A DNA stretch of 64,000 nucleotides from Marthasterias glacialis (GCA_911728455.2 OU452221.1:9466141-9530140); one strand, 5' to 3'; positions 25,601-34,365 are shown, counted from the first letter of the stretch. Numbers and translations: made by a program. The notes: a model not told the origin generated them from the letters alone.

Positions 25601-26234
25601 GCTGTGACGAATGAGGATAGTAGATTTTTGTTTCACCAACATTACTTTGCCTTGTGTAAATATTGTTTCGGGTTTGTTTCGGTAATGTAGATGTAGATGT
25701 AGGTGCAGGATGTGAAACAACTGAGGTGGAGGTGGACACTTTTGTATGGCTGCTTCTACTGCACCCAGGTTTAAAGGCAAATCTGCCCGAGCTTGCCTCG
25801 CTGTTGAATTGTTGATTTGTGATGTTCCTTTCGTAGGTATTGGGGACTCCAAGGGGTTTTGTCTTTGGCTGAAATCTTGGGGCACTGAGTGGCCTCTCTT
25901 GCTCTTGGGCATGGATGTTATCAGTGCCTGGCTGCTGGGTAAAGGCTTGAGAGGCGATCATGTCAAAGGCTTCCAGGTCGTCTTCTGTGAACGTATCATT
26001 GAAGTCCTTGAATGGGTCCGACTCGTTCATAGGGTCAGATGTTTTTGCATCCTCCACTCGTTGTCTTTTCCTTGGAACTGGTGACCCCCCGAAGTTCATG
26101 TTGTCCTGGTTGAGGTTGGACTGGCGGAAAATGCATGTACCTGAAGAAGTTCTCTGAGCAGGGGAGGCACAGTTACTGTAGATTGGGGGTCGCTTGTTTG
26201 GCAATGGCCCTGAGAATAGTGGATTGACAGACAT
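10572..26234 (-). CDS. ATRIP: ATRIP, ATR-interacting protein (complete, 13 coding exons)
   Basis: ATRIP binds RPA-coated single-stranded DNA, brings ATR kinase to stalled forks and is needed for checkpoint signalling in the nucleus. Exons in transcript order: 26234-25104, 24406-24236, 24042-23694, 22408-22286, 21876-21699, 20754-20187, 18921-18698, 17638-17496, 16216-16128, 14311-14225, 13507-13422, 12240-12080 and 10693-10572. All junctions are AG/GT and in phase, total 3432 nt, 1143 aa. Recognition rests on the acidic FTEDDLEAFDMIASQAF motif (residues about 82-98; human FTADDLEELDTLASQAL), a coiled coil with KDGEIQVLR and LKTQLQFKEMEL (human LQSQLQFKDAEM), and C-terminal blocks CLLLQCYQ, ETDCQCSMEL and HEALLLLHCLAVHD. 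The human protein is 791 aa. The extra length is mainly a low-complexity Ser/Thr/Gln/Pro-rich segment at residues about 100-355. An in-frame TAA lies upstream of ATG 26234. Exon 5 could start 12 bases later at a second AG. Confidence 0.93.
11375..11800. repeat. Minisatellite, 34 bp unit, about 12 copies
   Basis: The unit is built from CTAAGAGCCAAGTTTGACTA and an alternating second part, either GCCAGCTGGGCAAC or GACTGCCACACTAC. The two variants are interleaved, so the array grew by several rounds of duplication. It lies in the last ATRIP intron, right after a fragment of the TTAA element (11313-11368). Confidence 0.9.
14444..16095. repeat. Intronic tandem duplication, 2.3 copies of about 700-745 bp
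   Basis: Copies start at about 14444, 15143 and 15888 (each with ACAAAGCCATCTGTGTRGAT). The third is shortened: it jumps from GCGAATTGTTC at about 16071 to TATGTGATTCAGTCAGAAG. The first two copies are very similar. Each copy carries one TTA-flanked MITE. Copy 2 alone has (TAATC)n at 15541-15571, flanked by a repeat of TTACAGACGGCGATTAA. The whole block sits in the ATRIP intron between exons 16216-16128 and 14311-14225, which are intact. Confidence 0.88.
14509..14687. mobile_element. PIF/Harbinger-like MITE (TTA TSD), first of three copies
   Basis: The ends AGCCCGGTTCACACATCACG and CGTGAAGTATGAACTGGGCT are inverted, with TTA at 14506-14508 and 14688-14690. The interior is rich in GCGAA and TTCGC. 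Copies 2 (about 15208-15387) and 3 (15957 to about 16071, truncated) came with the tandem duplication. The 3 bp TTA target fits PIF/Harbinger. Confidence 0.75.
16128..16216 (-). CDS. ATRIP: ATRIP exon with CLLLQCYQ block
   Basis: The correct frame gives TCLLLQCYQ ... QKLQLTVK, matching human GCLLLLLYMYI ... TQWLQLEQE. The previous exon ends in G, so the junction codon is Asp. The next exon continues VITLLRRIV, as in human VVWLLAKLG. This exon lies directly next to the partial third copy of an intronic tandem duplication (14444-16095). Confidence 0.85.
18044..18415. repeat. Tandem repeat, about 62 bp unit, 6 copies
   Basis: The unit contains TCTACTTCATCATCAAATGA, TCGGGGCACAGTCTTCATCG and TCTCATCATCTTAAATATTG. 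Alternate copies share variants (CATCTGAAA with AAATAAT against CATCTTAAA with AAATGAT). This suggests doubling of a two-unit block. It lies in an ATRIP intron. The open frames over it are a by-product of the repeat. Confidence 0.88.
20187..20754 (-). CDS. ATRIP: ATRIP exon: start of the helical-repeat body
   Basis: 568 bases, entering after a phase-2 donor and leaving at phase 0. It starts with a Ser run (SSSSSPSSDFRN), continues PPLPPNVALS and DILPLLEDQLTVYIDTVHS, and ends in an alpha-helical block (AEAAVQTSLALLCHMLASSA) followed by an acidic turn (SSSDDDLSGMEIDPS). The helical block lines up with human SVTALSILQHLVCHSGAVV. Confidence 0.88.
20997..21382. mobile_element. MITE with TTA TSD in an ATRIP intron
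   Basis: Ends AAGGAACACCTTGC and GCAATGTGTTCCTT are inverted, with TTA at 20994-20996 and 21383-21385. Inside is a short palindrome (ACAAAATGGTGGACTG against its partner CGCCATTTTGTAG). The pattern suits PIF/Harbinger-type MITEs. Confidence 0.65.
22601..22782. mobile_element. MITE with 6 bp flanking repeat ATACAG
   Basis: Ends CAGGCCTCGATCTTAA and TTAAGATCAAGGCCTG are inverted. ATACAG lies at 22595-22600 and 22783-22788. The interior has several GCTGGCCAA / TTGGCC units. It lies in the ATRIP intron between exons 24042-23694 and 22408-22286. The superfamily is not clear. Confidence 0.55.
23694..24042 (-). CDS. ATRIP: ATRIP exon: end of coiled coil and basic SPRK repeats
   Basis: It begins VESLKTQLQFKEMELMQAH, the end of the coiled coil. 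A TP/SP-rich stretch (TPSQTPATPPRHP) follows, then a basic block with ISPRKSPRKSPRRGS. The SPRK units look like proline-directed kinase sites next to basic residues; that role is inference. It leaves at phase 1. Confidence 0.88.
24236..24406 (-). CDS. ATRIP: ATRIP coiled-coil exon
   Basis: Fifty-seven codons, phase 0 at both ends. Heptad-rich sequence (KDGEIQVLRQNLTKAK, then RLEIEEQRRLQSSLIEKELK) matches the human ATRIP coiled coil that mediates oligomerisation. Acceptor CCTTGCAG and donor GTACAG. Confidence 0.9.
25104..26234 (-). CDS. ATRIP: ATRIP first coding exon: start, NLS, RPA-binding acidic motif, disordered region
   Basis: There are 377 codons from ATG at 26234-26232. Residues about 54-61 (PRKRQRVE) look like a nuclear localisation signal. 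Residues about 74-98 hold the acidic helix that in vertebrate ATRIP contacts the RPA70 N-domain (FKDFNDTFTEDDLEAFD). Residues about 100-355 are rich in Ser, Thr, Gln, Asn and Pro and look unstructured. The last about 20 residues (QQQQLEKYKKECETVRQR) start the coiled coil, which runs on in the next exon. The donor is CGA|GTGAGT. The exon also contains an acceptor-like TTTACAG ending at 26272, which would join a 5' UTR exon. Confidence 0.9.
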
Positions 26235-26879
26235 GTCTTCACTCAAAACCCAGGTTTAAGAAGCATTGGATCTGTAAATGTAAAACAAATGCTACATTGT
26301 GTAAAAAAAAAGTACAAGGTAACTTCACAAAAGGAAGATCATTGATTCTAAAGTTTACACCATTACCAATCCTCCAGAGAAATATTTTTATCCGAGATAC
26401 ATATACATGGAGTGTCAAAGTTGAGTAAATTTTATTTGAAAACTTAACAAATTATGTTTGCTTATGTTGAATGCCATTATCAAAATGAGCCAGATATAAA
26501 TAAATATTATACACAAATTACCTAAAAAAACTTTTTTTCTTCTTTTTTTTCTTTGAATTGTTGACATACAGTGTACTATAATGTATTAGAAAATTTGCAA
26601 CCATGTATCATAAAGTGCTTGTGAACGATTTCTCTTGTACAGCACAACAAAATGCTCCACAAAAGATCAATTTTTACTCAAATATCATAATTTTGAAAAA
26701 CTCAGTATCAGCATTCAGTGTGCACAAAACATGTTCAGTTTAAATATTTTGCATAGATGCAAAAAGTCTGGCCAAATTGTTCCCTGCTTGTTGTAAAAAA
26801 AAAAGTTAACAATTATCAGTGTAGTGATGTAGTGTTGGCTGCACAACACTGGTTGAAACGAACATTCCTTCGATCCTCT

Positions 26880-27318
26880 GTGTAGCCATTGTCAGGGTCG
26901 CTGACATGCCACTGCTGGCATCCTGCTTTGACTGCGCAAAACAATATGCAAGTCAGGGTATCAGTGAACACGCAATCCTCGCAGCAAACAGTCGTTGAGT
27001 ATCATATTAGTAGTAATATGGAGATTGTAGCGGCAAAATATTTGGTTGGCTAAAAAAATATTGATTTGAAGGACCGAAAATGATCGTGAGTACAATTAAA
27101 TGCCTTTTATTTCATCTTTGATATAGAAGCCAGTAGGCGATTTTCCAGCAATTCTGTTGAGTCTTTGTCGTTATTTTGGTAATTTTTTAACAGGGTATCA
27201 CAGATTTGTTTTAAATCCGCTTCGTCAGAGTGCCACACACATACCGGACTGGGGCGCTAGTACGACCCACAAAATGTAAAAATCTCAAAAAAGGAGTACA
27301 GCGCCCCAATTAATGGGT
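26880..27318 (-). mobile_element. Solo arm of the GGGGCGCT foldback family
   Basis: This is a diverged, inverted copy of one arm of the element at 27351-28245. Shared blocks are GACTGCGCAAAACAATATGC, GATCGTGAGTACAATTAAAT, AGGCGATTTTCC...TCTGTTGAGTC and the terminal AGTACAGCGCCCCA. It is closer to the subtype at 30615-31500 (both have GGGTATCA / TGATACCC and TTTAAA blocks) than to its neighbour. Confidence 0.6.
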
Positions 27319-27350
27319 CTACATTTTAATGTACTCATAGTCATAGACCC

Positions 27351-28245
27351 AGTAACTGGGGCGCTGTACTCCTTTTTGAGATTTTGACATTATCTGTCGT
27401 ACTAGCGCCCCAGTAAGGAATATGTAATAACTGCGACGGTCAGGAGGATTTAAATCACCTCTATTAAAAAAAATGCCTTAGACTCAACAGAATTGCTCAA
27501 AATTCGCCTACTGTCTTCTCCAAGTGTTTATGGTGTAATAAAATAAATGCATTTAATTGTACTCACGATCATTTTCTGTCCTCCAAATCGATGATTTTTA
27601 GGGCCTCTGACAACCCTGCCGTTACAATCGCCATTTTGATTACTAATGTTACGACTGTTTTCTGGCTTAAAAAAAGTCGTATTAACGCTGCGGGGATCAC
27701 GTGTTCGCTGATGCCCGGACTTGAATATTGTTTTGCGCAGTCAACGCAGGATACCAGCTGTGTCAACGACCCCCCACAATGGCAACATTGTACAGCACGC
27801 ACTCGGCAATCATGACCAATTGAACTTTGTGGTGTTCGTTGACTTGTATCCTGCATTGACTGCGCAAAACAATATTCAAGTCCGGGCATTAGTGAACACG
27901 TGATCCCGCAGCGTTAATACGACTTTTTTCAAGTCAGAAAACAGTCGTAACATTAGTAATCAAAATGACGATTGTAACGGCAGGGTTGTCAGAGGTCCTA
28001 AAAATCATCGATTTGGAGGACAGAAAACGATCGTGAGTACAATTAAATGCATTTTATTACACCATAAACACTTGGAAAAGACAGTAGGCGAATTTTGAGC
28101 AATTCTGTTGAGTCTAAGGCATTTTTTTTAACAGAGGTGATTTAAATCCTCCTGACCGTCGCAGTTACTACATATTCTTTACTGGGGCGCTAGTACGACA
28201 GATAATGTCAAAATCTCAAAAAAGGAGTACAGCGCCCCAGTTACT
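27351..28245. mobile_element. Long foldback element, two arms of about 420 bp
   Basis: The left arm runs from AGTAACTGGGGCGCTGTACT (27351) to about 27766. The right arm runs from about 27835 to its complement AGTACAGCGCCCCAGTTACT (28245). The arms are nearly identical and enclose a loop of about 70 bases. Inside each arm, next to the tip, the GGGGCGCT / AGCGCCCC pair itself forms a small inverted repeat. No protein is encoded. It lies in the probable ATRIP 5' intron. Confidence 0.8.
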
Positions 28246-28891
28246 ACTGCAGTACTGGCTAATGTACTCACATTCACAACCGAGAAAAGCTAAAGGGTAA
28301 GTGAACATTGGGGGACAATTTTAGCTGTCCCTGATAGTGATACTACATGTATGTCACTGTGGCCCTAGGGCCAAAAGCAGAGGGATTCCTTATGCCAAGT
28401 ATGGGGCTATCATGACATGTCATTATTAGCGCTGACCTGTCCTGTCAAGACTGACCACCAAAACAAAAGTTACAATTTCTTTACATTTCTGCTTCTCCAA
28501 AATGGATTATTTTTCACATTTTCCATGATGTGTAACAATTCCAAAGTGCCTGTTCACCTCTTCTGTAAATCTTCCTATGTCGGTAAGAGTATAGCAATAT
28601 CCAGCTTAGCAAGTATGGGTCGGTTTTACGGTATTTTTGCCCCATGATGATGAAATATGGAAGGGTAGTCCCCGCCTCTCCCTTTGATCACTTCAACAAC
28701 AAACACTAACTTCCAACGTGTCCAATTTGAGACCCAATGATCGTTCAAAAATTGCTAAATAACCCTAAATTAACATTTCCTGAGAGATTTAAATCAACAA
28801 CATATTAATTGCTAACAAGCTCTATTAAATATTTTTTCGTAAATATATAACGTTAATCTCGTAAATTAATTAAACAAGAGAAAAACCTACC

Positions 28892-29236
28892 AGTATTTTG
28901 ATTGAACCGAGTATTTTGAAGTTTTCGCCAGTTTTGCAAAACATGTGCCGTGCCGCCGCCGTCTGCATTTCGTGGGATGTTCCAAAAAAGAGAGGGATGC
29001 CTGAGATCCTACTAGTAAATGTCACAATATTGTTCAGAAATACTTTGATAGTAATTGTCACATTGAAAATCACCAAGAATAATCTATTAATTTGTATATC
29101 AAATTGGAATGTTTTGCTTTTTCTTAAATTTAAATTTGTATAATTTTAATAATGAACTACATAATGCTCTACCTGTTTGAGTAGGTTTTCATCAACCCAA
29201 ACTGGACATTACTCAGAGTGCATTGTGGGAAACAAG
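28892..29236. promoter_or_regulatory. Shared bidirectional promoter of ATRIP (-) and NDUFB11 (+)
   Basis: The two genes are divergent and about 350 bases separate the probable ATRIP first-exon donor from the NDUFB11 ATG. The middle (28930-29000) is relatively GC-rich (GTGCCGTGCCGCCGCCGTCT), unlike the AT-rich sequence on both sides, and may be ATRIP 5' UTR or core promoter. I see no TATA box at a useful place. The two sites next to the ATG are listed separately. Confidence 0.5.
29220..29230. promoter_or_regulatory. ZNF143-like site (GCATTGTGGGA)
   Basis: GCATTGTGGGA is the inverse of TCCCACAATGC, the core of the ZNF143/Staf site found in many housekeeping and mitochondrial gene promoters. 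It lies 7 bases before the NDUFB11 ATG. The call is by motif only. Confidence 0.4.
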
Positions 29237-29244
29237 ATGGCGGC
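29234..29244 (+). promoter_or_regulatory. YY1-like site overlapping the NDUFB11 start codon (AAGATGGCGGC)
   Basis: AAGATGGCGGC matches the YY1 consensus AANATGGCGGC, with its ATG being the NDUFB11 initiator. YY1 sites over or near the start are typical of nuclear genes for respiratory-chain subunits. The same bases give a good initiation context (AAG before ATG, G after it). Confidence 0.55.
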
Positions 29245-32200
29245 GCTTGTGAGAGGATCGAGGGCTTGCTGTCGTTTGTTGAGCCTCAGTGTTTTACAGC
29301 GATCTGCGCCCCTAGTTAAAGCTCAAATTCCTGCAGTACCATTTCGTGTGTATAGTTCAACGAGTAAGAAAGTAAACCAGTCACAGTATGTAACAGGAAA
29401 ACGAACTGAGGTTGATGAACAACGGGTGAAAGAAATTAGAGAAGAAGGGCTGAAAGACCCAAGCCTCACTGATCCAAATGACCCGGTAAGTCTCAACTCA
29501 AGAGACGTCATCCAAAGTGGCAAGGGGGTTGGGGTGGGGGAGGGGGGAGGTAGGGGATTAAGCATGAAGGAGCTTGCTACCATGGGCAGCGCGTTGTATC
29601 GATACCTCTCGTCACTAACCTCTGCCTATATTAAAATAATCATGATAATAAATTTGTGGCAGGTAAGTAGGGTAGGGTCGGGGTACTCCTAGAACTATGA
29701 CAGTATGAAGTTCGTTCCGCTATCGTCTCCACGAGCCTCATAGAGTGACATGTACAAAATCCGTTCTTTTTTGTAATCAGATCTTGCCAAAACTAGGCTC
29801 TATGTGTTCTTTCAACTCTCATCGAGCGTTGCACGGGTCCAGAAAATCCACTCCGCAAACTAAACGTTGTTAAAAAGGGATAAATTCTCACCGTAACTCA
29901 GATCCCATTCAAACAGTAATGCAACAAATATGGCGGCCGGAGCTGCAAAATTAACTGGTACGCGGAACCAGCCCATAGGACCAGCGCACCGCATAGCAGC
30001 ATACCAGTTAATTTTGCAACTCCGGTCGCCATATTTGTTGCAATACTGTTTGAATGGGATCTGAGTTACGGTGAGAATTTATCCCTTTTTAACAACGTTT
30101 AGTTTGCGGAGTGGATTTTCTGGACCCGTGCAACGCTCGATGAGAGTTGAAAGAACACATAGAGCCTAGTTTTGGCGAGATCTGATTACAAAAAAGAACG
30201 GATTTTGTACATGTCACTCTGTGAGGCTCGTGGAGACGATAGCGGAACGAACCTCATAGTTCTAGGAGTAGGGTCGGGGTAGCCCCACTAAACAAGAGTG
30301 GCAAGGATTTTTGACATCGGTTGAATCCTTAGCCACACGTCCAAGCCTATCTTTTGTGCAGCTCGTCCCCCAATCCGACGCACCGAAACCTAACGGGTGC
30401 GGCGCTGGATTTTAACCAACTAAATGTGTCCACGTACCTCTTAGCTTCCCTCCGTACTTTGGCTGTTGAAGTTACTAACCTTATTAAGGGCAAATAATCA
30501 TTTGTATTTTGCTCAAAATTACACCACACAAATAGATATCGGCGATATTAGTATTATTAATAATAGAAAATTATTTTTTTGCGGCACCAGTATATGTCAT
30601 CTGTGGACAAATTTTAAACCCAGTAACTGGGGCGCTGTACTCCCTTTTTAAAAATGTTGACATAATCGGTTGTACTAGCGCCCCAGCAAAGTATATGTTA
30701 GTTCGCTTTAAAAGCTCTTTTGACGAGGCAGATTTTAAACGCATCTGATACCCTGTTCAAAAAGTGGCAAAAATTACGACAAAGACTCAACAGAATGGGT
30801 CGCACTAAAAGCCGATAACTGACGACCCCTGACGACAACTGCCGACAACACGTTTGAAATGCACTGAAAAGCCACCGGTGAAGATAAATTATAACCCCTG
30901 AATTATGTGTAAAGGAGTGATAAACATCCAACTAACCTTCAATGTGTTGAGAAATATTGGTTTTAACTTCCAAAGGTACAGTCCAAAGACAACATGGCGG
31001 ACAGTACTAGTTTTTACTATTTTGTGATAAAGAATCGTTACTTTATAAGTTGTAAACACAATTTTTCAATAGATTGAAGGTTATTTGGATGTTTCTCACT
31101 CCTTTACACATAATTAAAGGGTTATTAATCTTCATTGGTAGTTTTACAGTGCATTTCAAACGTGTTGTCGGCAGTTGTCGTCAGGGGTCGTCAGTTGTCA
31201 GCTTTTAGTGTGACCGAACAGAATTGCTGGAAAATCGCCTACTGATTTCTCAAGATATCAAAGTTGAAATAAAATTCATTTAATTGTACTCATGATCACT
31301 TGCTGTTCTCCAAATCAATGATTTTTTAGCCCACTAAAACTGTAGCTTTACGATCTCCATTTTACTACTGATAGTCACGTAATACTCAACGACTGTTTCC
31401 TTATGTGTAAAAAGTCTTATTAACACTACAAGGAATGCATGTTCGCTGATGCCCTGCTTGCATATTGTTTTGCGCAGTCAACGCAGGATACCAGCTGTGT
31501 AGTGTTTTTACACATAAGAAATAAGGCCAGGAAACTGATGATCAGAAAAAAAAAATAATTTCAACAACTTTAGCAAAGGGCACCCTCAATGTGTGTGTCT
31601 TAACATAAAGTAAAAACTCACGCGAGTAAGGATAATTAACCTCCCAAATTATTGATTGTCGCGCAAGCAGTTAATACAAATATTAACAAAATGTGACATC
31701 AAAAATCCTCTACACAGATTTCGTGACAGTATGTTCAAAGACATTTGTTAATTTGTTTTGTTTCAGAGTTATGTGTCACACGGTTTCCACGATGACCCCC
31801 ACATTGACCTGCTGTCCTATCGGATGATCTTCTTTGTAGGGATATCAGTAATGATGGTCCTAGTTCCTCTCTATGTGCATTACCTTCCTGAGAGGTAAGT
31901 TGAACCTGCCCTCCACAGAGGTATCCAGCCCCTCACTGAATCTAAGCTTGTTAGTTCTCCTACTAGGGGTCTGCAGTCGATTTCAACAAACTCTTCCTAA
32001 CTTAGGAATCATCCTAACTTTAATATGCATAGTGATTTGTATTGTGACATCACACTTTCCTTTTAGCAATTAAGATTGATTCATACACCTGTACATTTAC
32101 TCATCTTAAGATTGATCTTAACGCTTCGTATAATCAACTGCCTGGTATTTTAAAAACATTTTAGGACTTAAGCAATTCTATCAGAGGAAATCTCATCCAT

Positions 32201-33173
32201 TAGAAGATTAAATGTGAGACTTTTTGGAAATGTGGATGTGTGTATATAATTTTTCTGTTGATACCTTGCTTTACCCTTTAGCACTTGTGCACAATTAAAA
32301 TAGACTCATTTACTCCTTGAACATGCCACAGAAATTCAAAAGATTTTAAGATCCACCATGATCCTTTTGTAAACATAATAAATCAGCCCCTTAAATCTGT
32401 TGGAATGTGGTAAGATTTGGAAGCCTTAGCTTAAATATTCTTGATCCATTAAATTGTTGGAAAGTAGGTATGGAGAGTTTTTGGATGGATAGCTCTATGG
32501 ATATAGTAAATTATATAACCGACATACAGATCCTTGTCATTTGATTGGTGGAACTGACATCACGTGTCATTTACTAGTACTCCTATCCGCATCTGCGATG
32601 AAATAGTCCTATTCGCCCATGGGGAATAGTATTTCCCATTCAACAGTTAGGATCATCCTTGTTCCCAATGTTTTTAACCAGAATATTGCTGCCGCTAAAG
32701 CAAAGGAGCACCTGTGCAAAAGGTTGTAATATTATCACACCCCGCGTATTGCGCTGTTTTATCTCCGCGTATTGCACTTTTGTTAAAGCTGCGCATCATT
32801 TGCTTGAAGAGATAATATTGGTTATCACGCACGCGTGGAGTACGGAAAAATATAGCGTATCTGTGTCACCTTGTGAAATGGAACAGTCAAAATTTTACTT
32901 TGCAATAATATTCCTCCCATTGCACTCTGAGCCACTCAGTATTTGTACACCACTGGTAGTTAGTGGTTTATAGAATTTTTAACCAACATTGATCACCTTC
33001 TCTTTCCATTTAGAAATGGTCGGATATGGGCACGAAGACAGGCTGAAATGGTTATAGAAGAAAGAAGGAAGAAGGGGGTACCACTGATCGCAGCGGAGTT
33101 CTGTGATGTTGAGAAGTTGGTTCTGCCATCTGAGGAAGAGGAGGAGAAAGCATGGGCAACTTTCAATGGTTAA
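29237..33173 (+). CDS. NDUFB11: NDUFB11, complex I beta subcomplex subunit 11 (complete, 3 exons)
   Basis: NDUFB11 (ESSS) is a single-pass accessory subunit of the membrane arm of respiratory complex I in the inner mitochondrial membrane. Exons are 29237-29485, 31767-31894 and 33014-33173; junction phases 0 and 2 agree, total 537 nt, 178 aa, stop TAA 33171-33173. The N terminus (MAALVRGSRACCRLLSLSVL) is Arg/Leu/Ser-rich without acidic residues, as expected of a mitochondrial presequence. Exon 2 has HGFHDDPHIDLLSYRMIFF and a membrane span (FFVGISVMMVLVPLYVHYL), matching human [20 protein letters not shown]. Exon 3 has WARRQAEMVIEERRKKGVPL and FCDVEKLVLPSEEEE, matching human [20 protein letters not shown]. 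Length is a little above human. Intron 1 (2.3 kb) holds a MULE-like foldback and a nested hAT-like MITE. A weak poly(A) candidate ATTAAA lies near 34084. Confidence 0.96.
29684..30270. mobile_element. MULE-like foldback MITE with 9-11 bp TSD
   Basis: The ends TACTCCTAGAACTATGA and TCATAGTTCTAGGAGTA are inverted. Arms of about 270 bp are nearly identical (for example CGTTCCGCTATCGTCTCCAC on both sides) around a short centre. GGGTCGGGG at 29675-29683 and 30271-30279 is duplicated; AGGGTCGGGGT (11 bp) is possible if the end bases are counted differently. Long terminal repeats plus a 9-11 bp TSD are diagnostic of Mutator-like elements. It lies in NDUFB11 intron 1. Confidence 0.82.
30615..31495 (+). 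mobile_element. Solo arm of the GGGGCGCT foldback family, split by a hAT-like MITE
   Basis: It starts AGTAACTGGGGCGCTGTACT at about 30619, continues with the GTACTAGCGCCCCAG pair and GACTCAACAGAAT. After the inserted MITE it resumes ACAGAATTGCTGGAAAATCG and ends around GCGCAGTCAACGCAGGATAC. The opposite arm is not found nearby. It lies in NDUFB11 intron 1. Confidence 0.65.
30797..31216. mobile_element. hAT-like MITE with 8 bp TSD, nested
   Basis: The terminal inverted repeats of about 70 bp run from GGGTCGCACTAAAAGC and include GACGACCCCTGACGACAACT; the right end is GCTTTTAGTGTGACCG. AACAGAAT is duplicated at 30789-30796 and 31217-31224. Eight-base TSDs are typical of hAT. Removing the MITE and one TSD copy restores GACTCAACAGAATTGC, as in the arms at 27485 and 28100, so the order of insertion is certain. 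Confidence 0.82.
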
Positions 33174-33437
33174 ACCATCCTTATGAGCAGAAAACATGTG
33201 ACTGCTAACAATGACAGAATCAAGTTGTTTTTCACTCATGGGTTTTGGCATTAGTTGATCATTGATTTCTTTTAGGCCTCATAGTTTCAATCCAGGTAAA
33301 TTTATGCCCCAACGGCAGTTGGTTATCTAACCCTTTGTTGTCATGTATAGAGGTTTGGGGTGAATATGTCTGAATAGCTATGCAGACCTAGTACATGTAT
33401 TCCATCTTTGTCATGGTTAGCAGTCACACTTAGTTTA

Positions 33438-33610
33438 AGGTTGGTTTTATAGTTGAATGGGCGATAATAATTGCCGACACTGTGACTGCCGGATGCTGAG
33501 CCTTTTCATTGCAGTCTTAGGTCACTGAGGCATCAGTGTTGACTTCAAACAGCGTCGCGCGTCAGTTTTACTGCCGTGCGACTGTCGCACGACCCACTAT
33601 AAACCAGCCT
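33438..33610. mobile_element. MITE with TTTA/TTA border
   Basis: Ends AGGTTGGTTTTATAGT and ACTATAAACCAGCCT are inverted, with TTTA at 33434-33437 and 33611-33614. The interior is GC-richer, with CGTCGCGCGTCAG and GTGCGACTGTCGCACGAC. It lies 265 bases after the NDUFB11 stop and may be part of its 3' UTR. Confidence 0.6.
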
Positions 33611-34365
33611 TTTATGGTTATGATTTGTTTACAAGTTTTAAAAGCTGAAAGCTGCTGATACTAGATATGGGTTATTGTTGAGATTTTAACAGAGAGGATG
33701 ACAATTTACACCATATCAAATTGCGAGTCATTTTGTTGTAGGGGTCATCTACAGGGCCTGTTTTGGAGTGGTAGTATCGTGTGGGGAAAAAACATGCTTA
33801 TTACTCTTGGTAAAATTTCCCAGTAAGGTGATCAACCATTTTAAAACCATGCAACAGCAAAACTGGGAACAGAAATGAAGCACAAGTTATTAACTGACAA
33901 AAGTGTCATGAAAAAAATTTGTTGTACATGGCCATTTCTCCCACTAATATGAAGATTATTTCAAACACTCTCACGGCATTTTTTAAGTCTGTCGAAGCTT
34001 TTCAGTTAATCAAACATTATTTGAATAACATTGTGGTTTGATCATTGTAATATATCTAAAAGAGTTGATTGTTTTGTTTGTTAGATTAAAAAAAAAAAAA
34101 GATTTACAAATTTGAACTTTATGAACGACTCCTTTTTGCTTCTTCTTGTGTCAACTTAGATTCTTCTATCTCAGCTGAAGTAACACACAGTAACGATCAT
34201 AGTTAAGATAAATGTGAGACCATTTGACCTTAGTGCAATAATAGGGAACATCAGAAAACTGGAACATATTGCACAAGAGTCTGGAGTTTATCACCTTTTC
34301 CAGGTTGGAACAAACTGTGTTTCCAACAAGAATATTCCAAATAGAACAACAAATTCCACAGTTAT

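Larger units (their letters stand above)
26235..28891 (-). other. Probable ATRIP 5' UTR end and 5' UTR intron
   Basis: On the - strand, an acceptor TTTACAG sits just before 26271, leaving 37 bases of 5' UTR ahead of the ATG. A donor candidate ACTG|GTAGGT ends at 28891, close to the NDUFB11 promoter. If both are used, the intron is about 2.6 kb and contains the foldback elements at 26880-28245. This is inference from splice motifs and spacing; no transcript is available. Confidence 0.4.

Noticed and set aside
25132-26157. Open frames of 61-222 codons at 25.1-26.2 kb
   Set aside because: They are shadows of the large ATRIP first coding exon, whose frame alone carries the conserved motifs.
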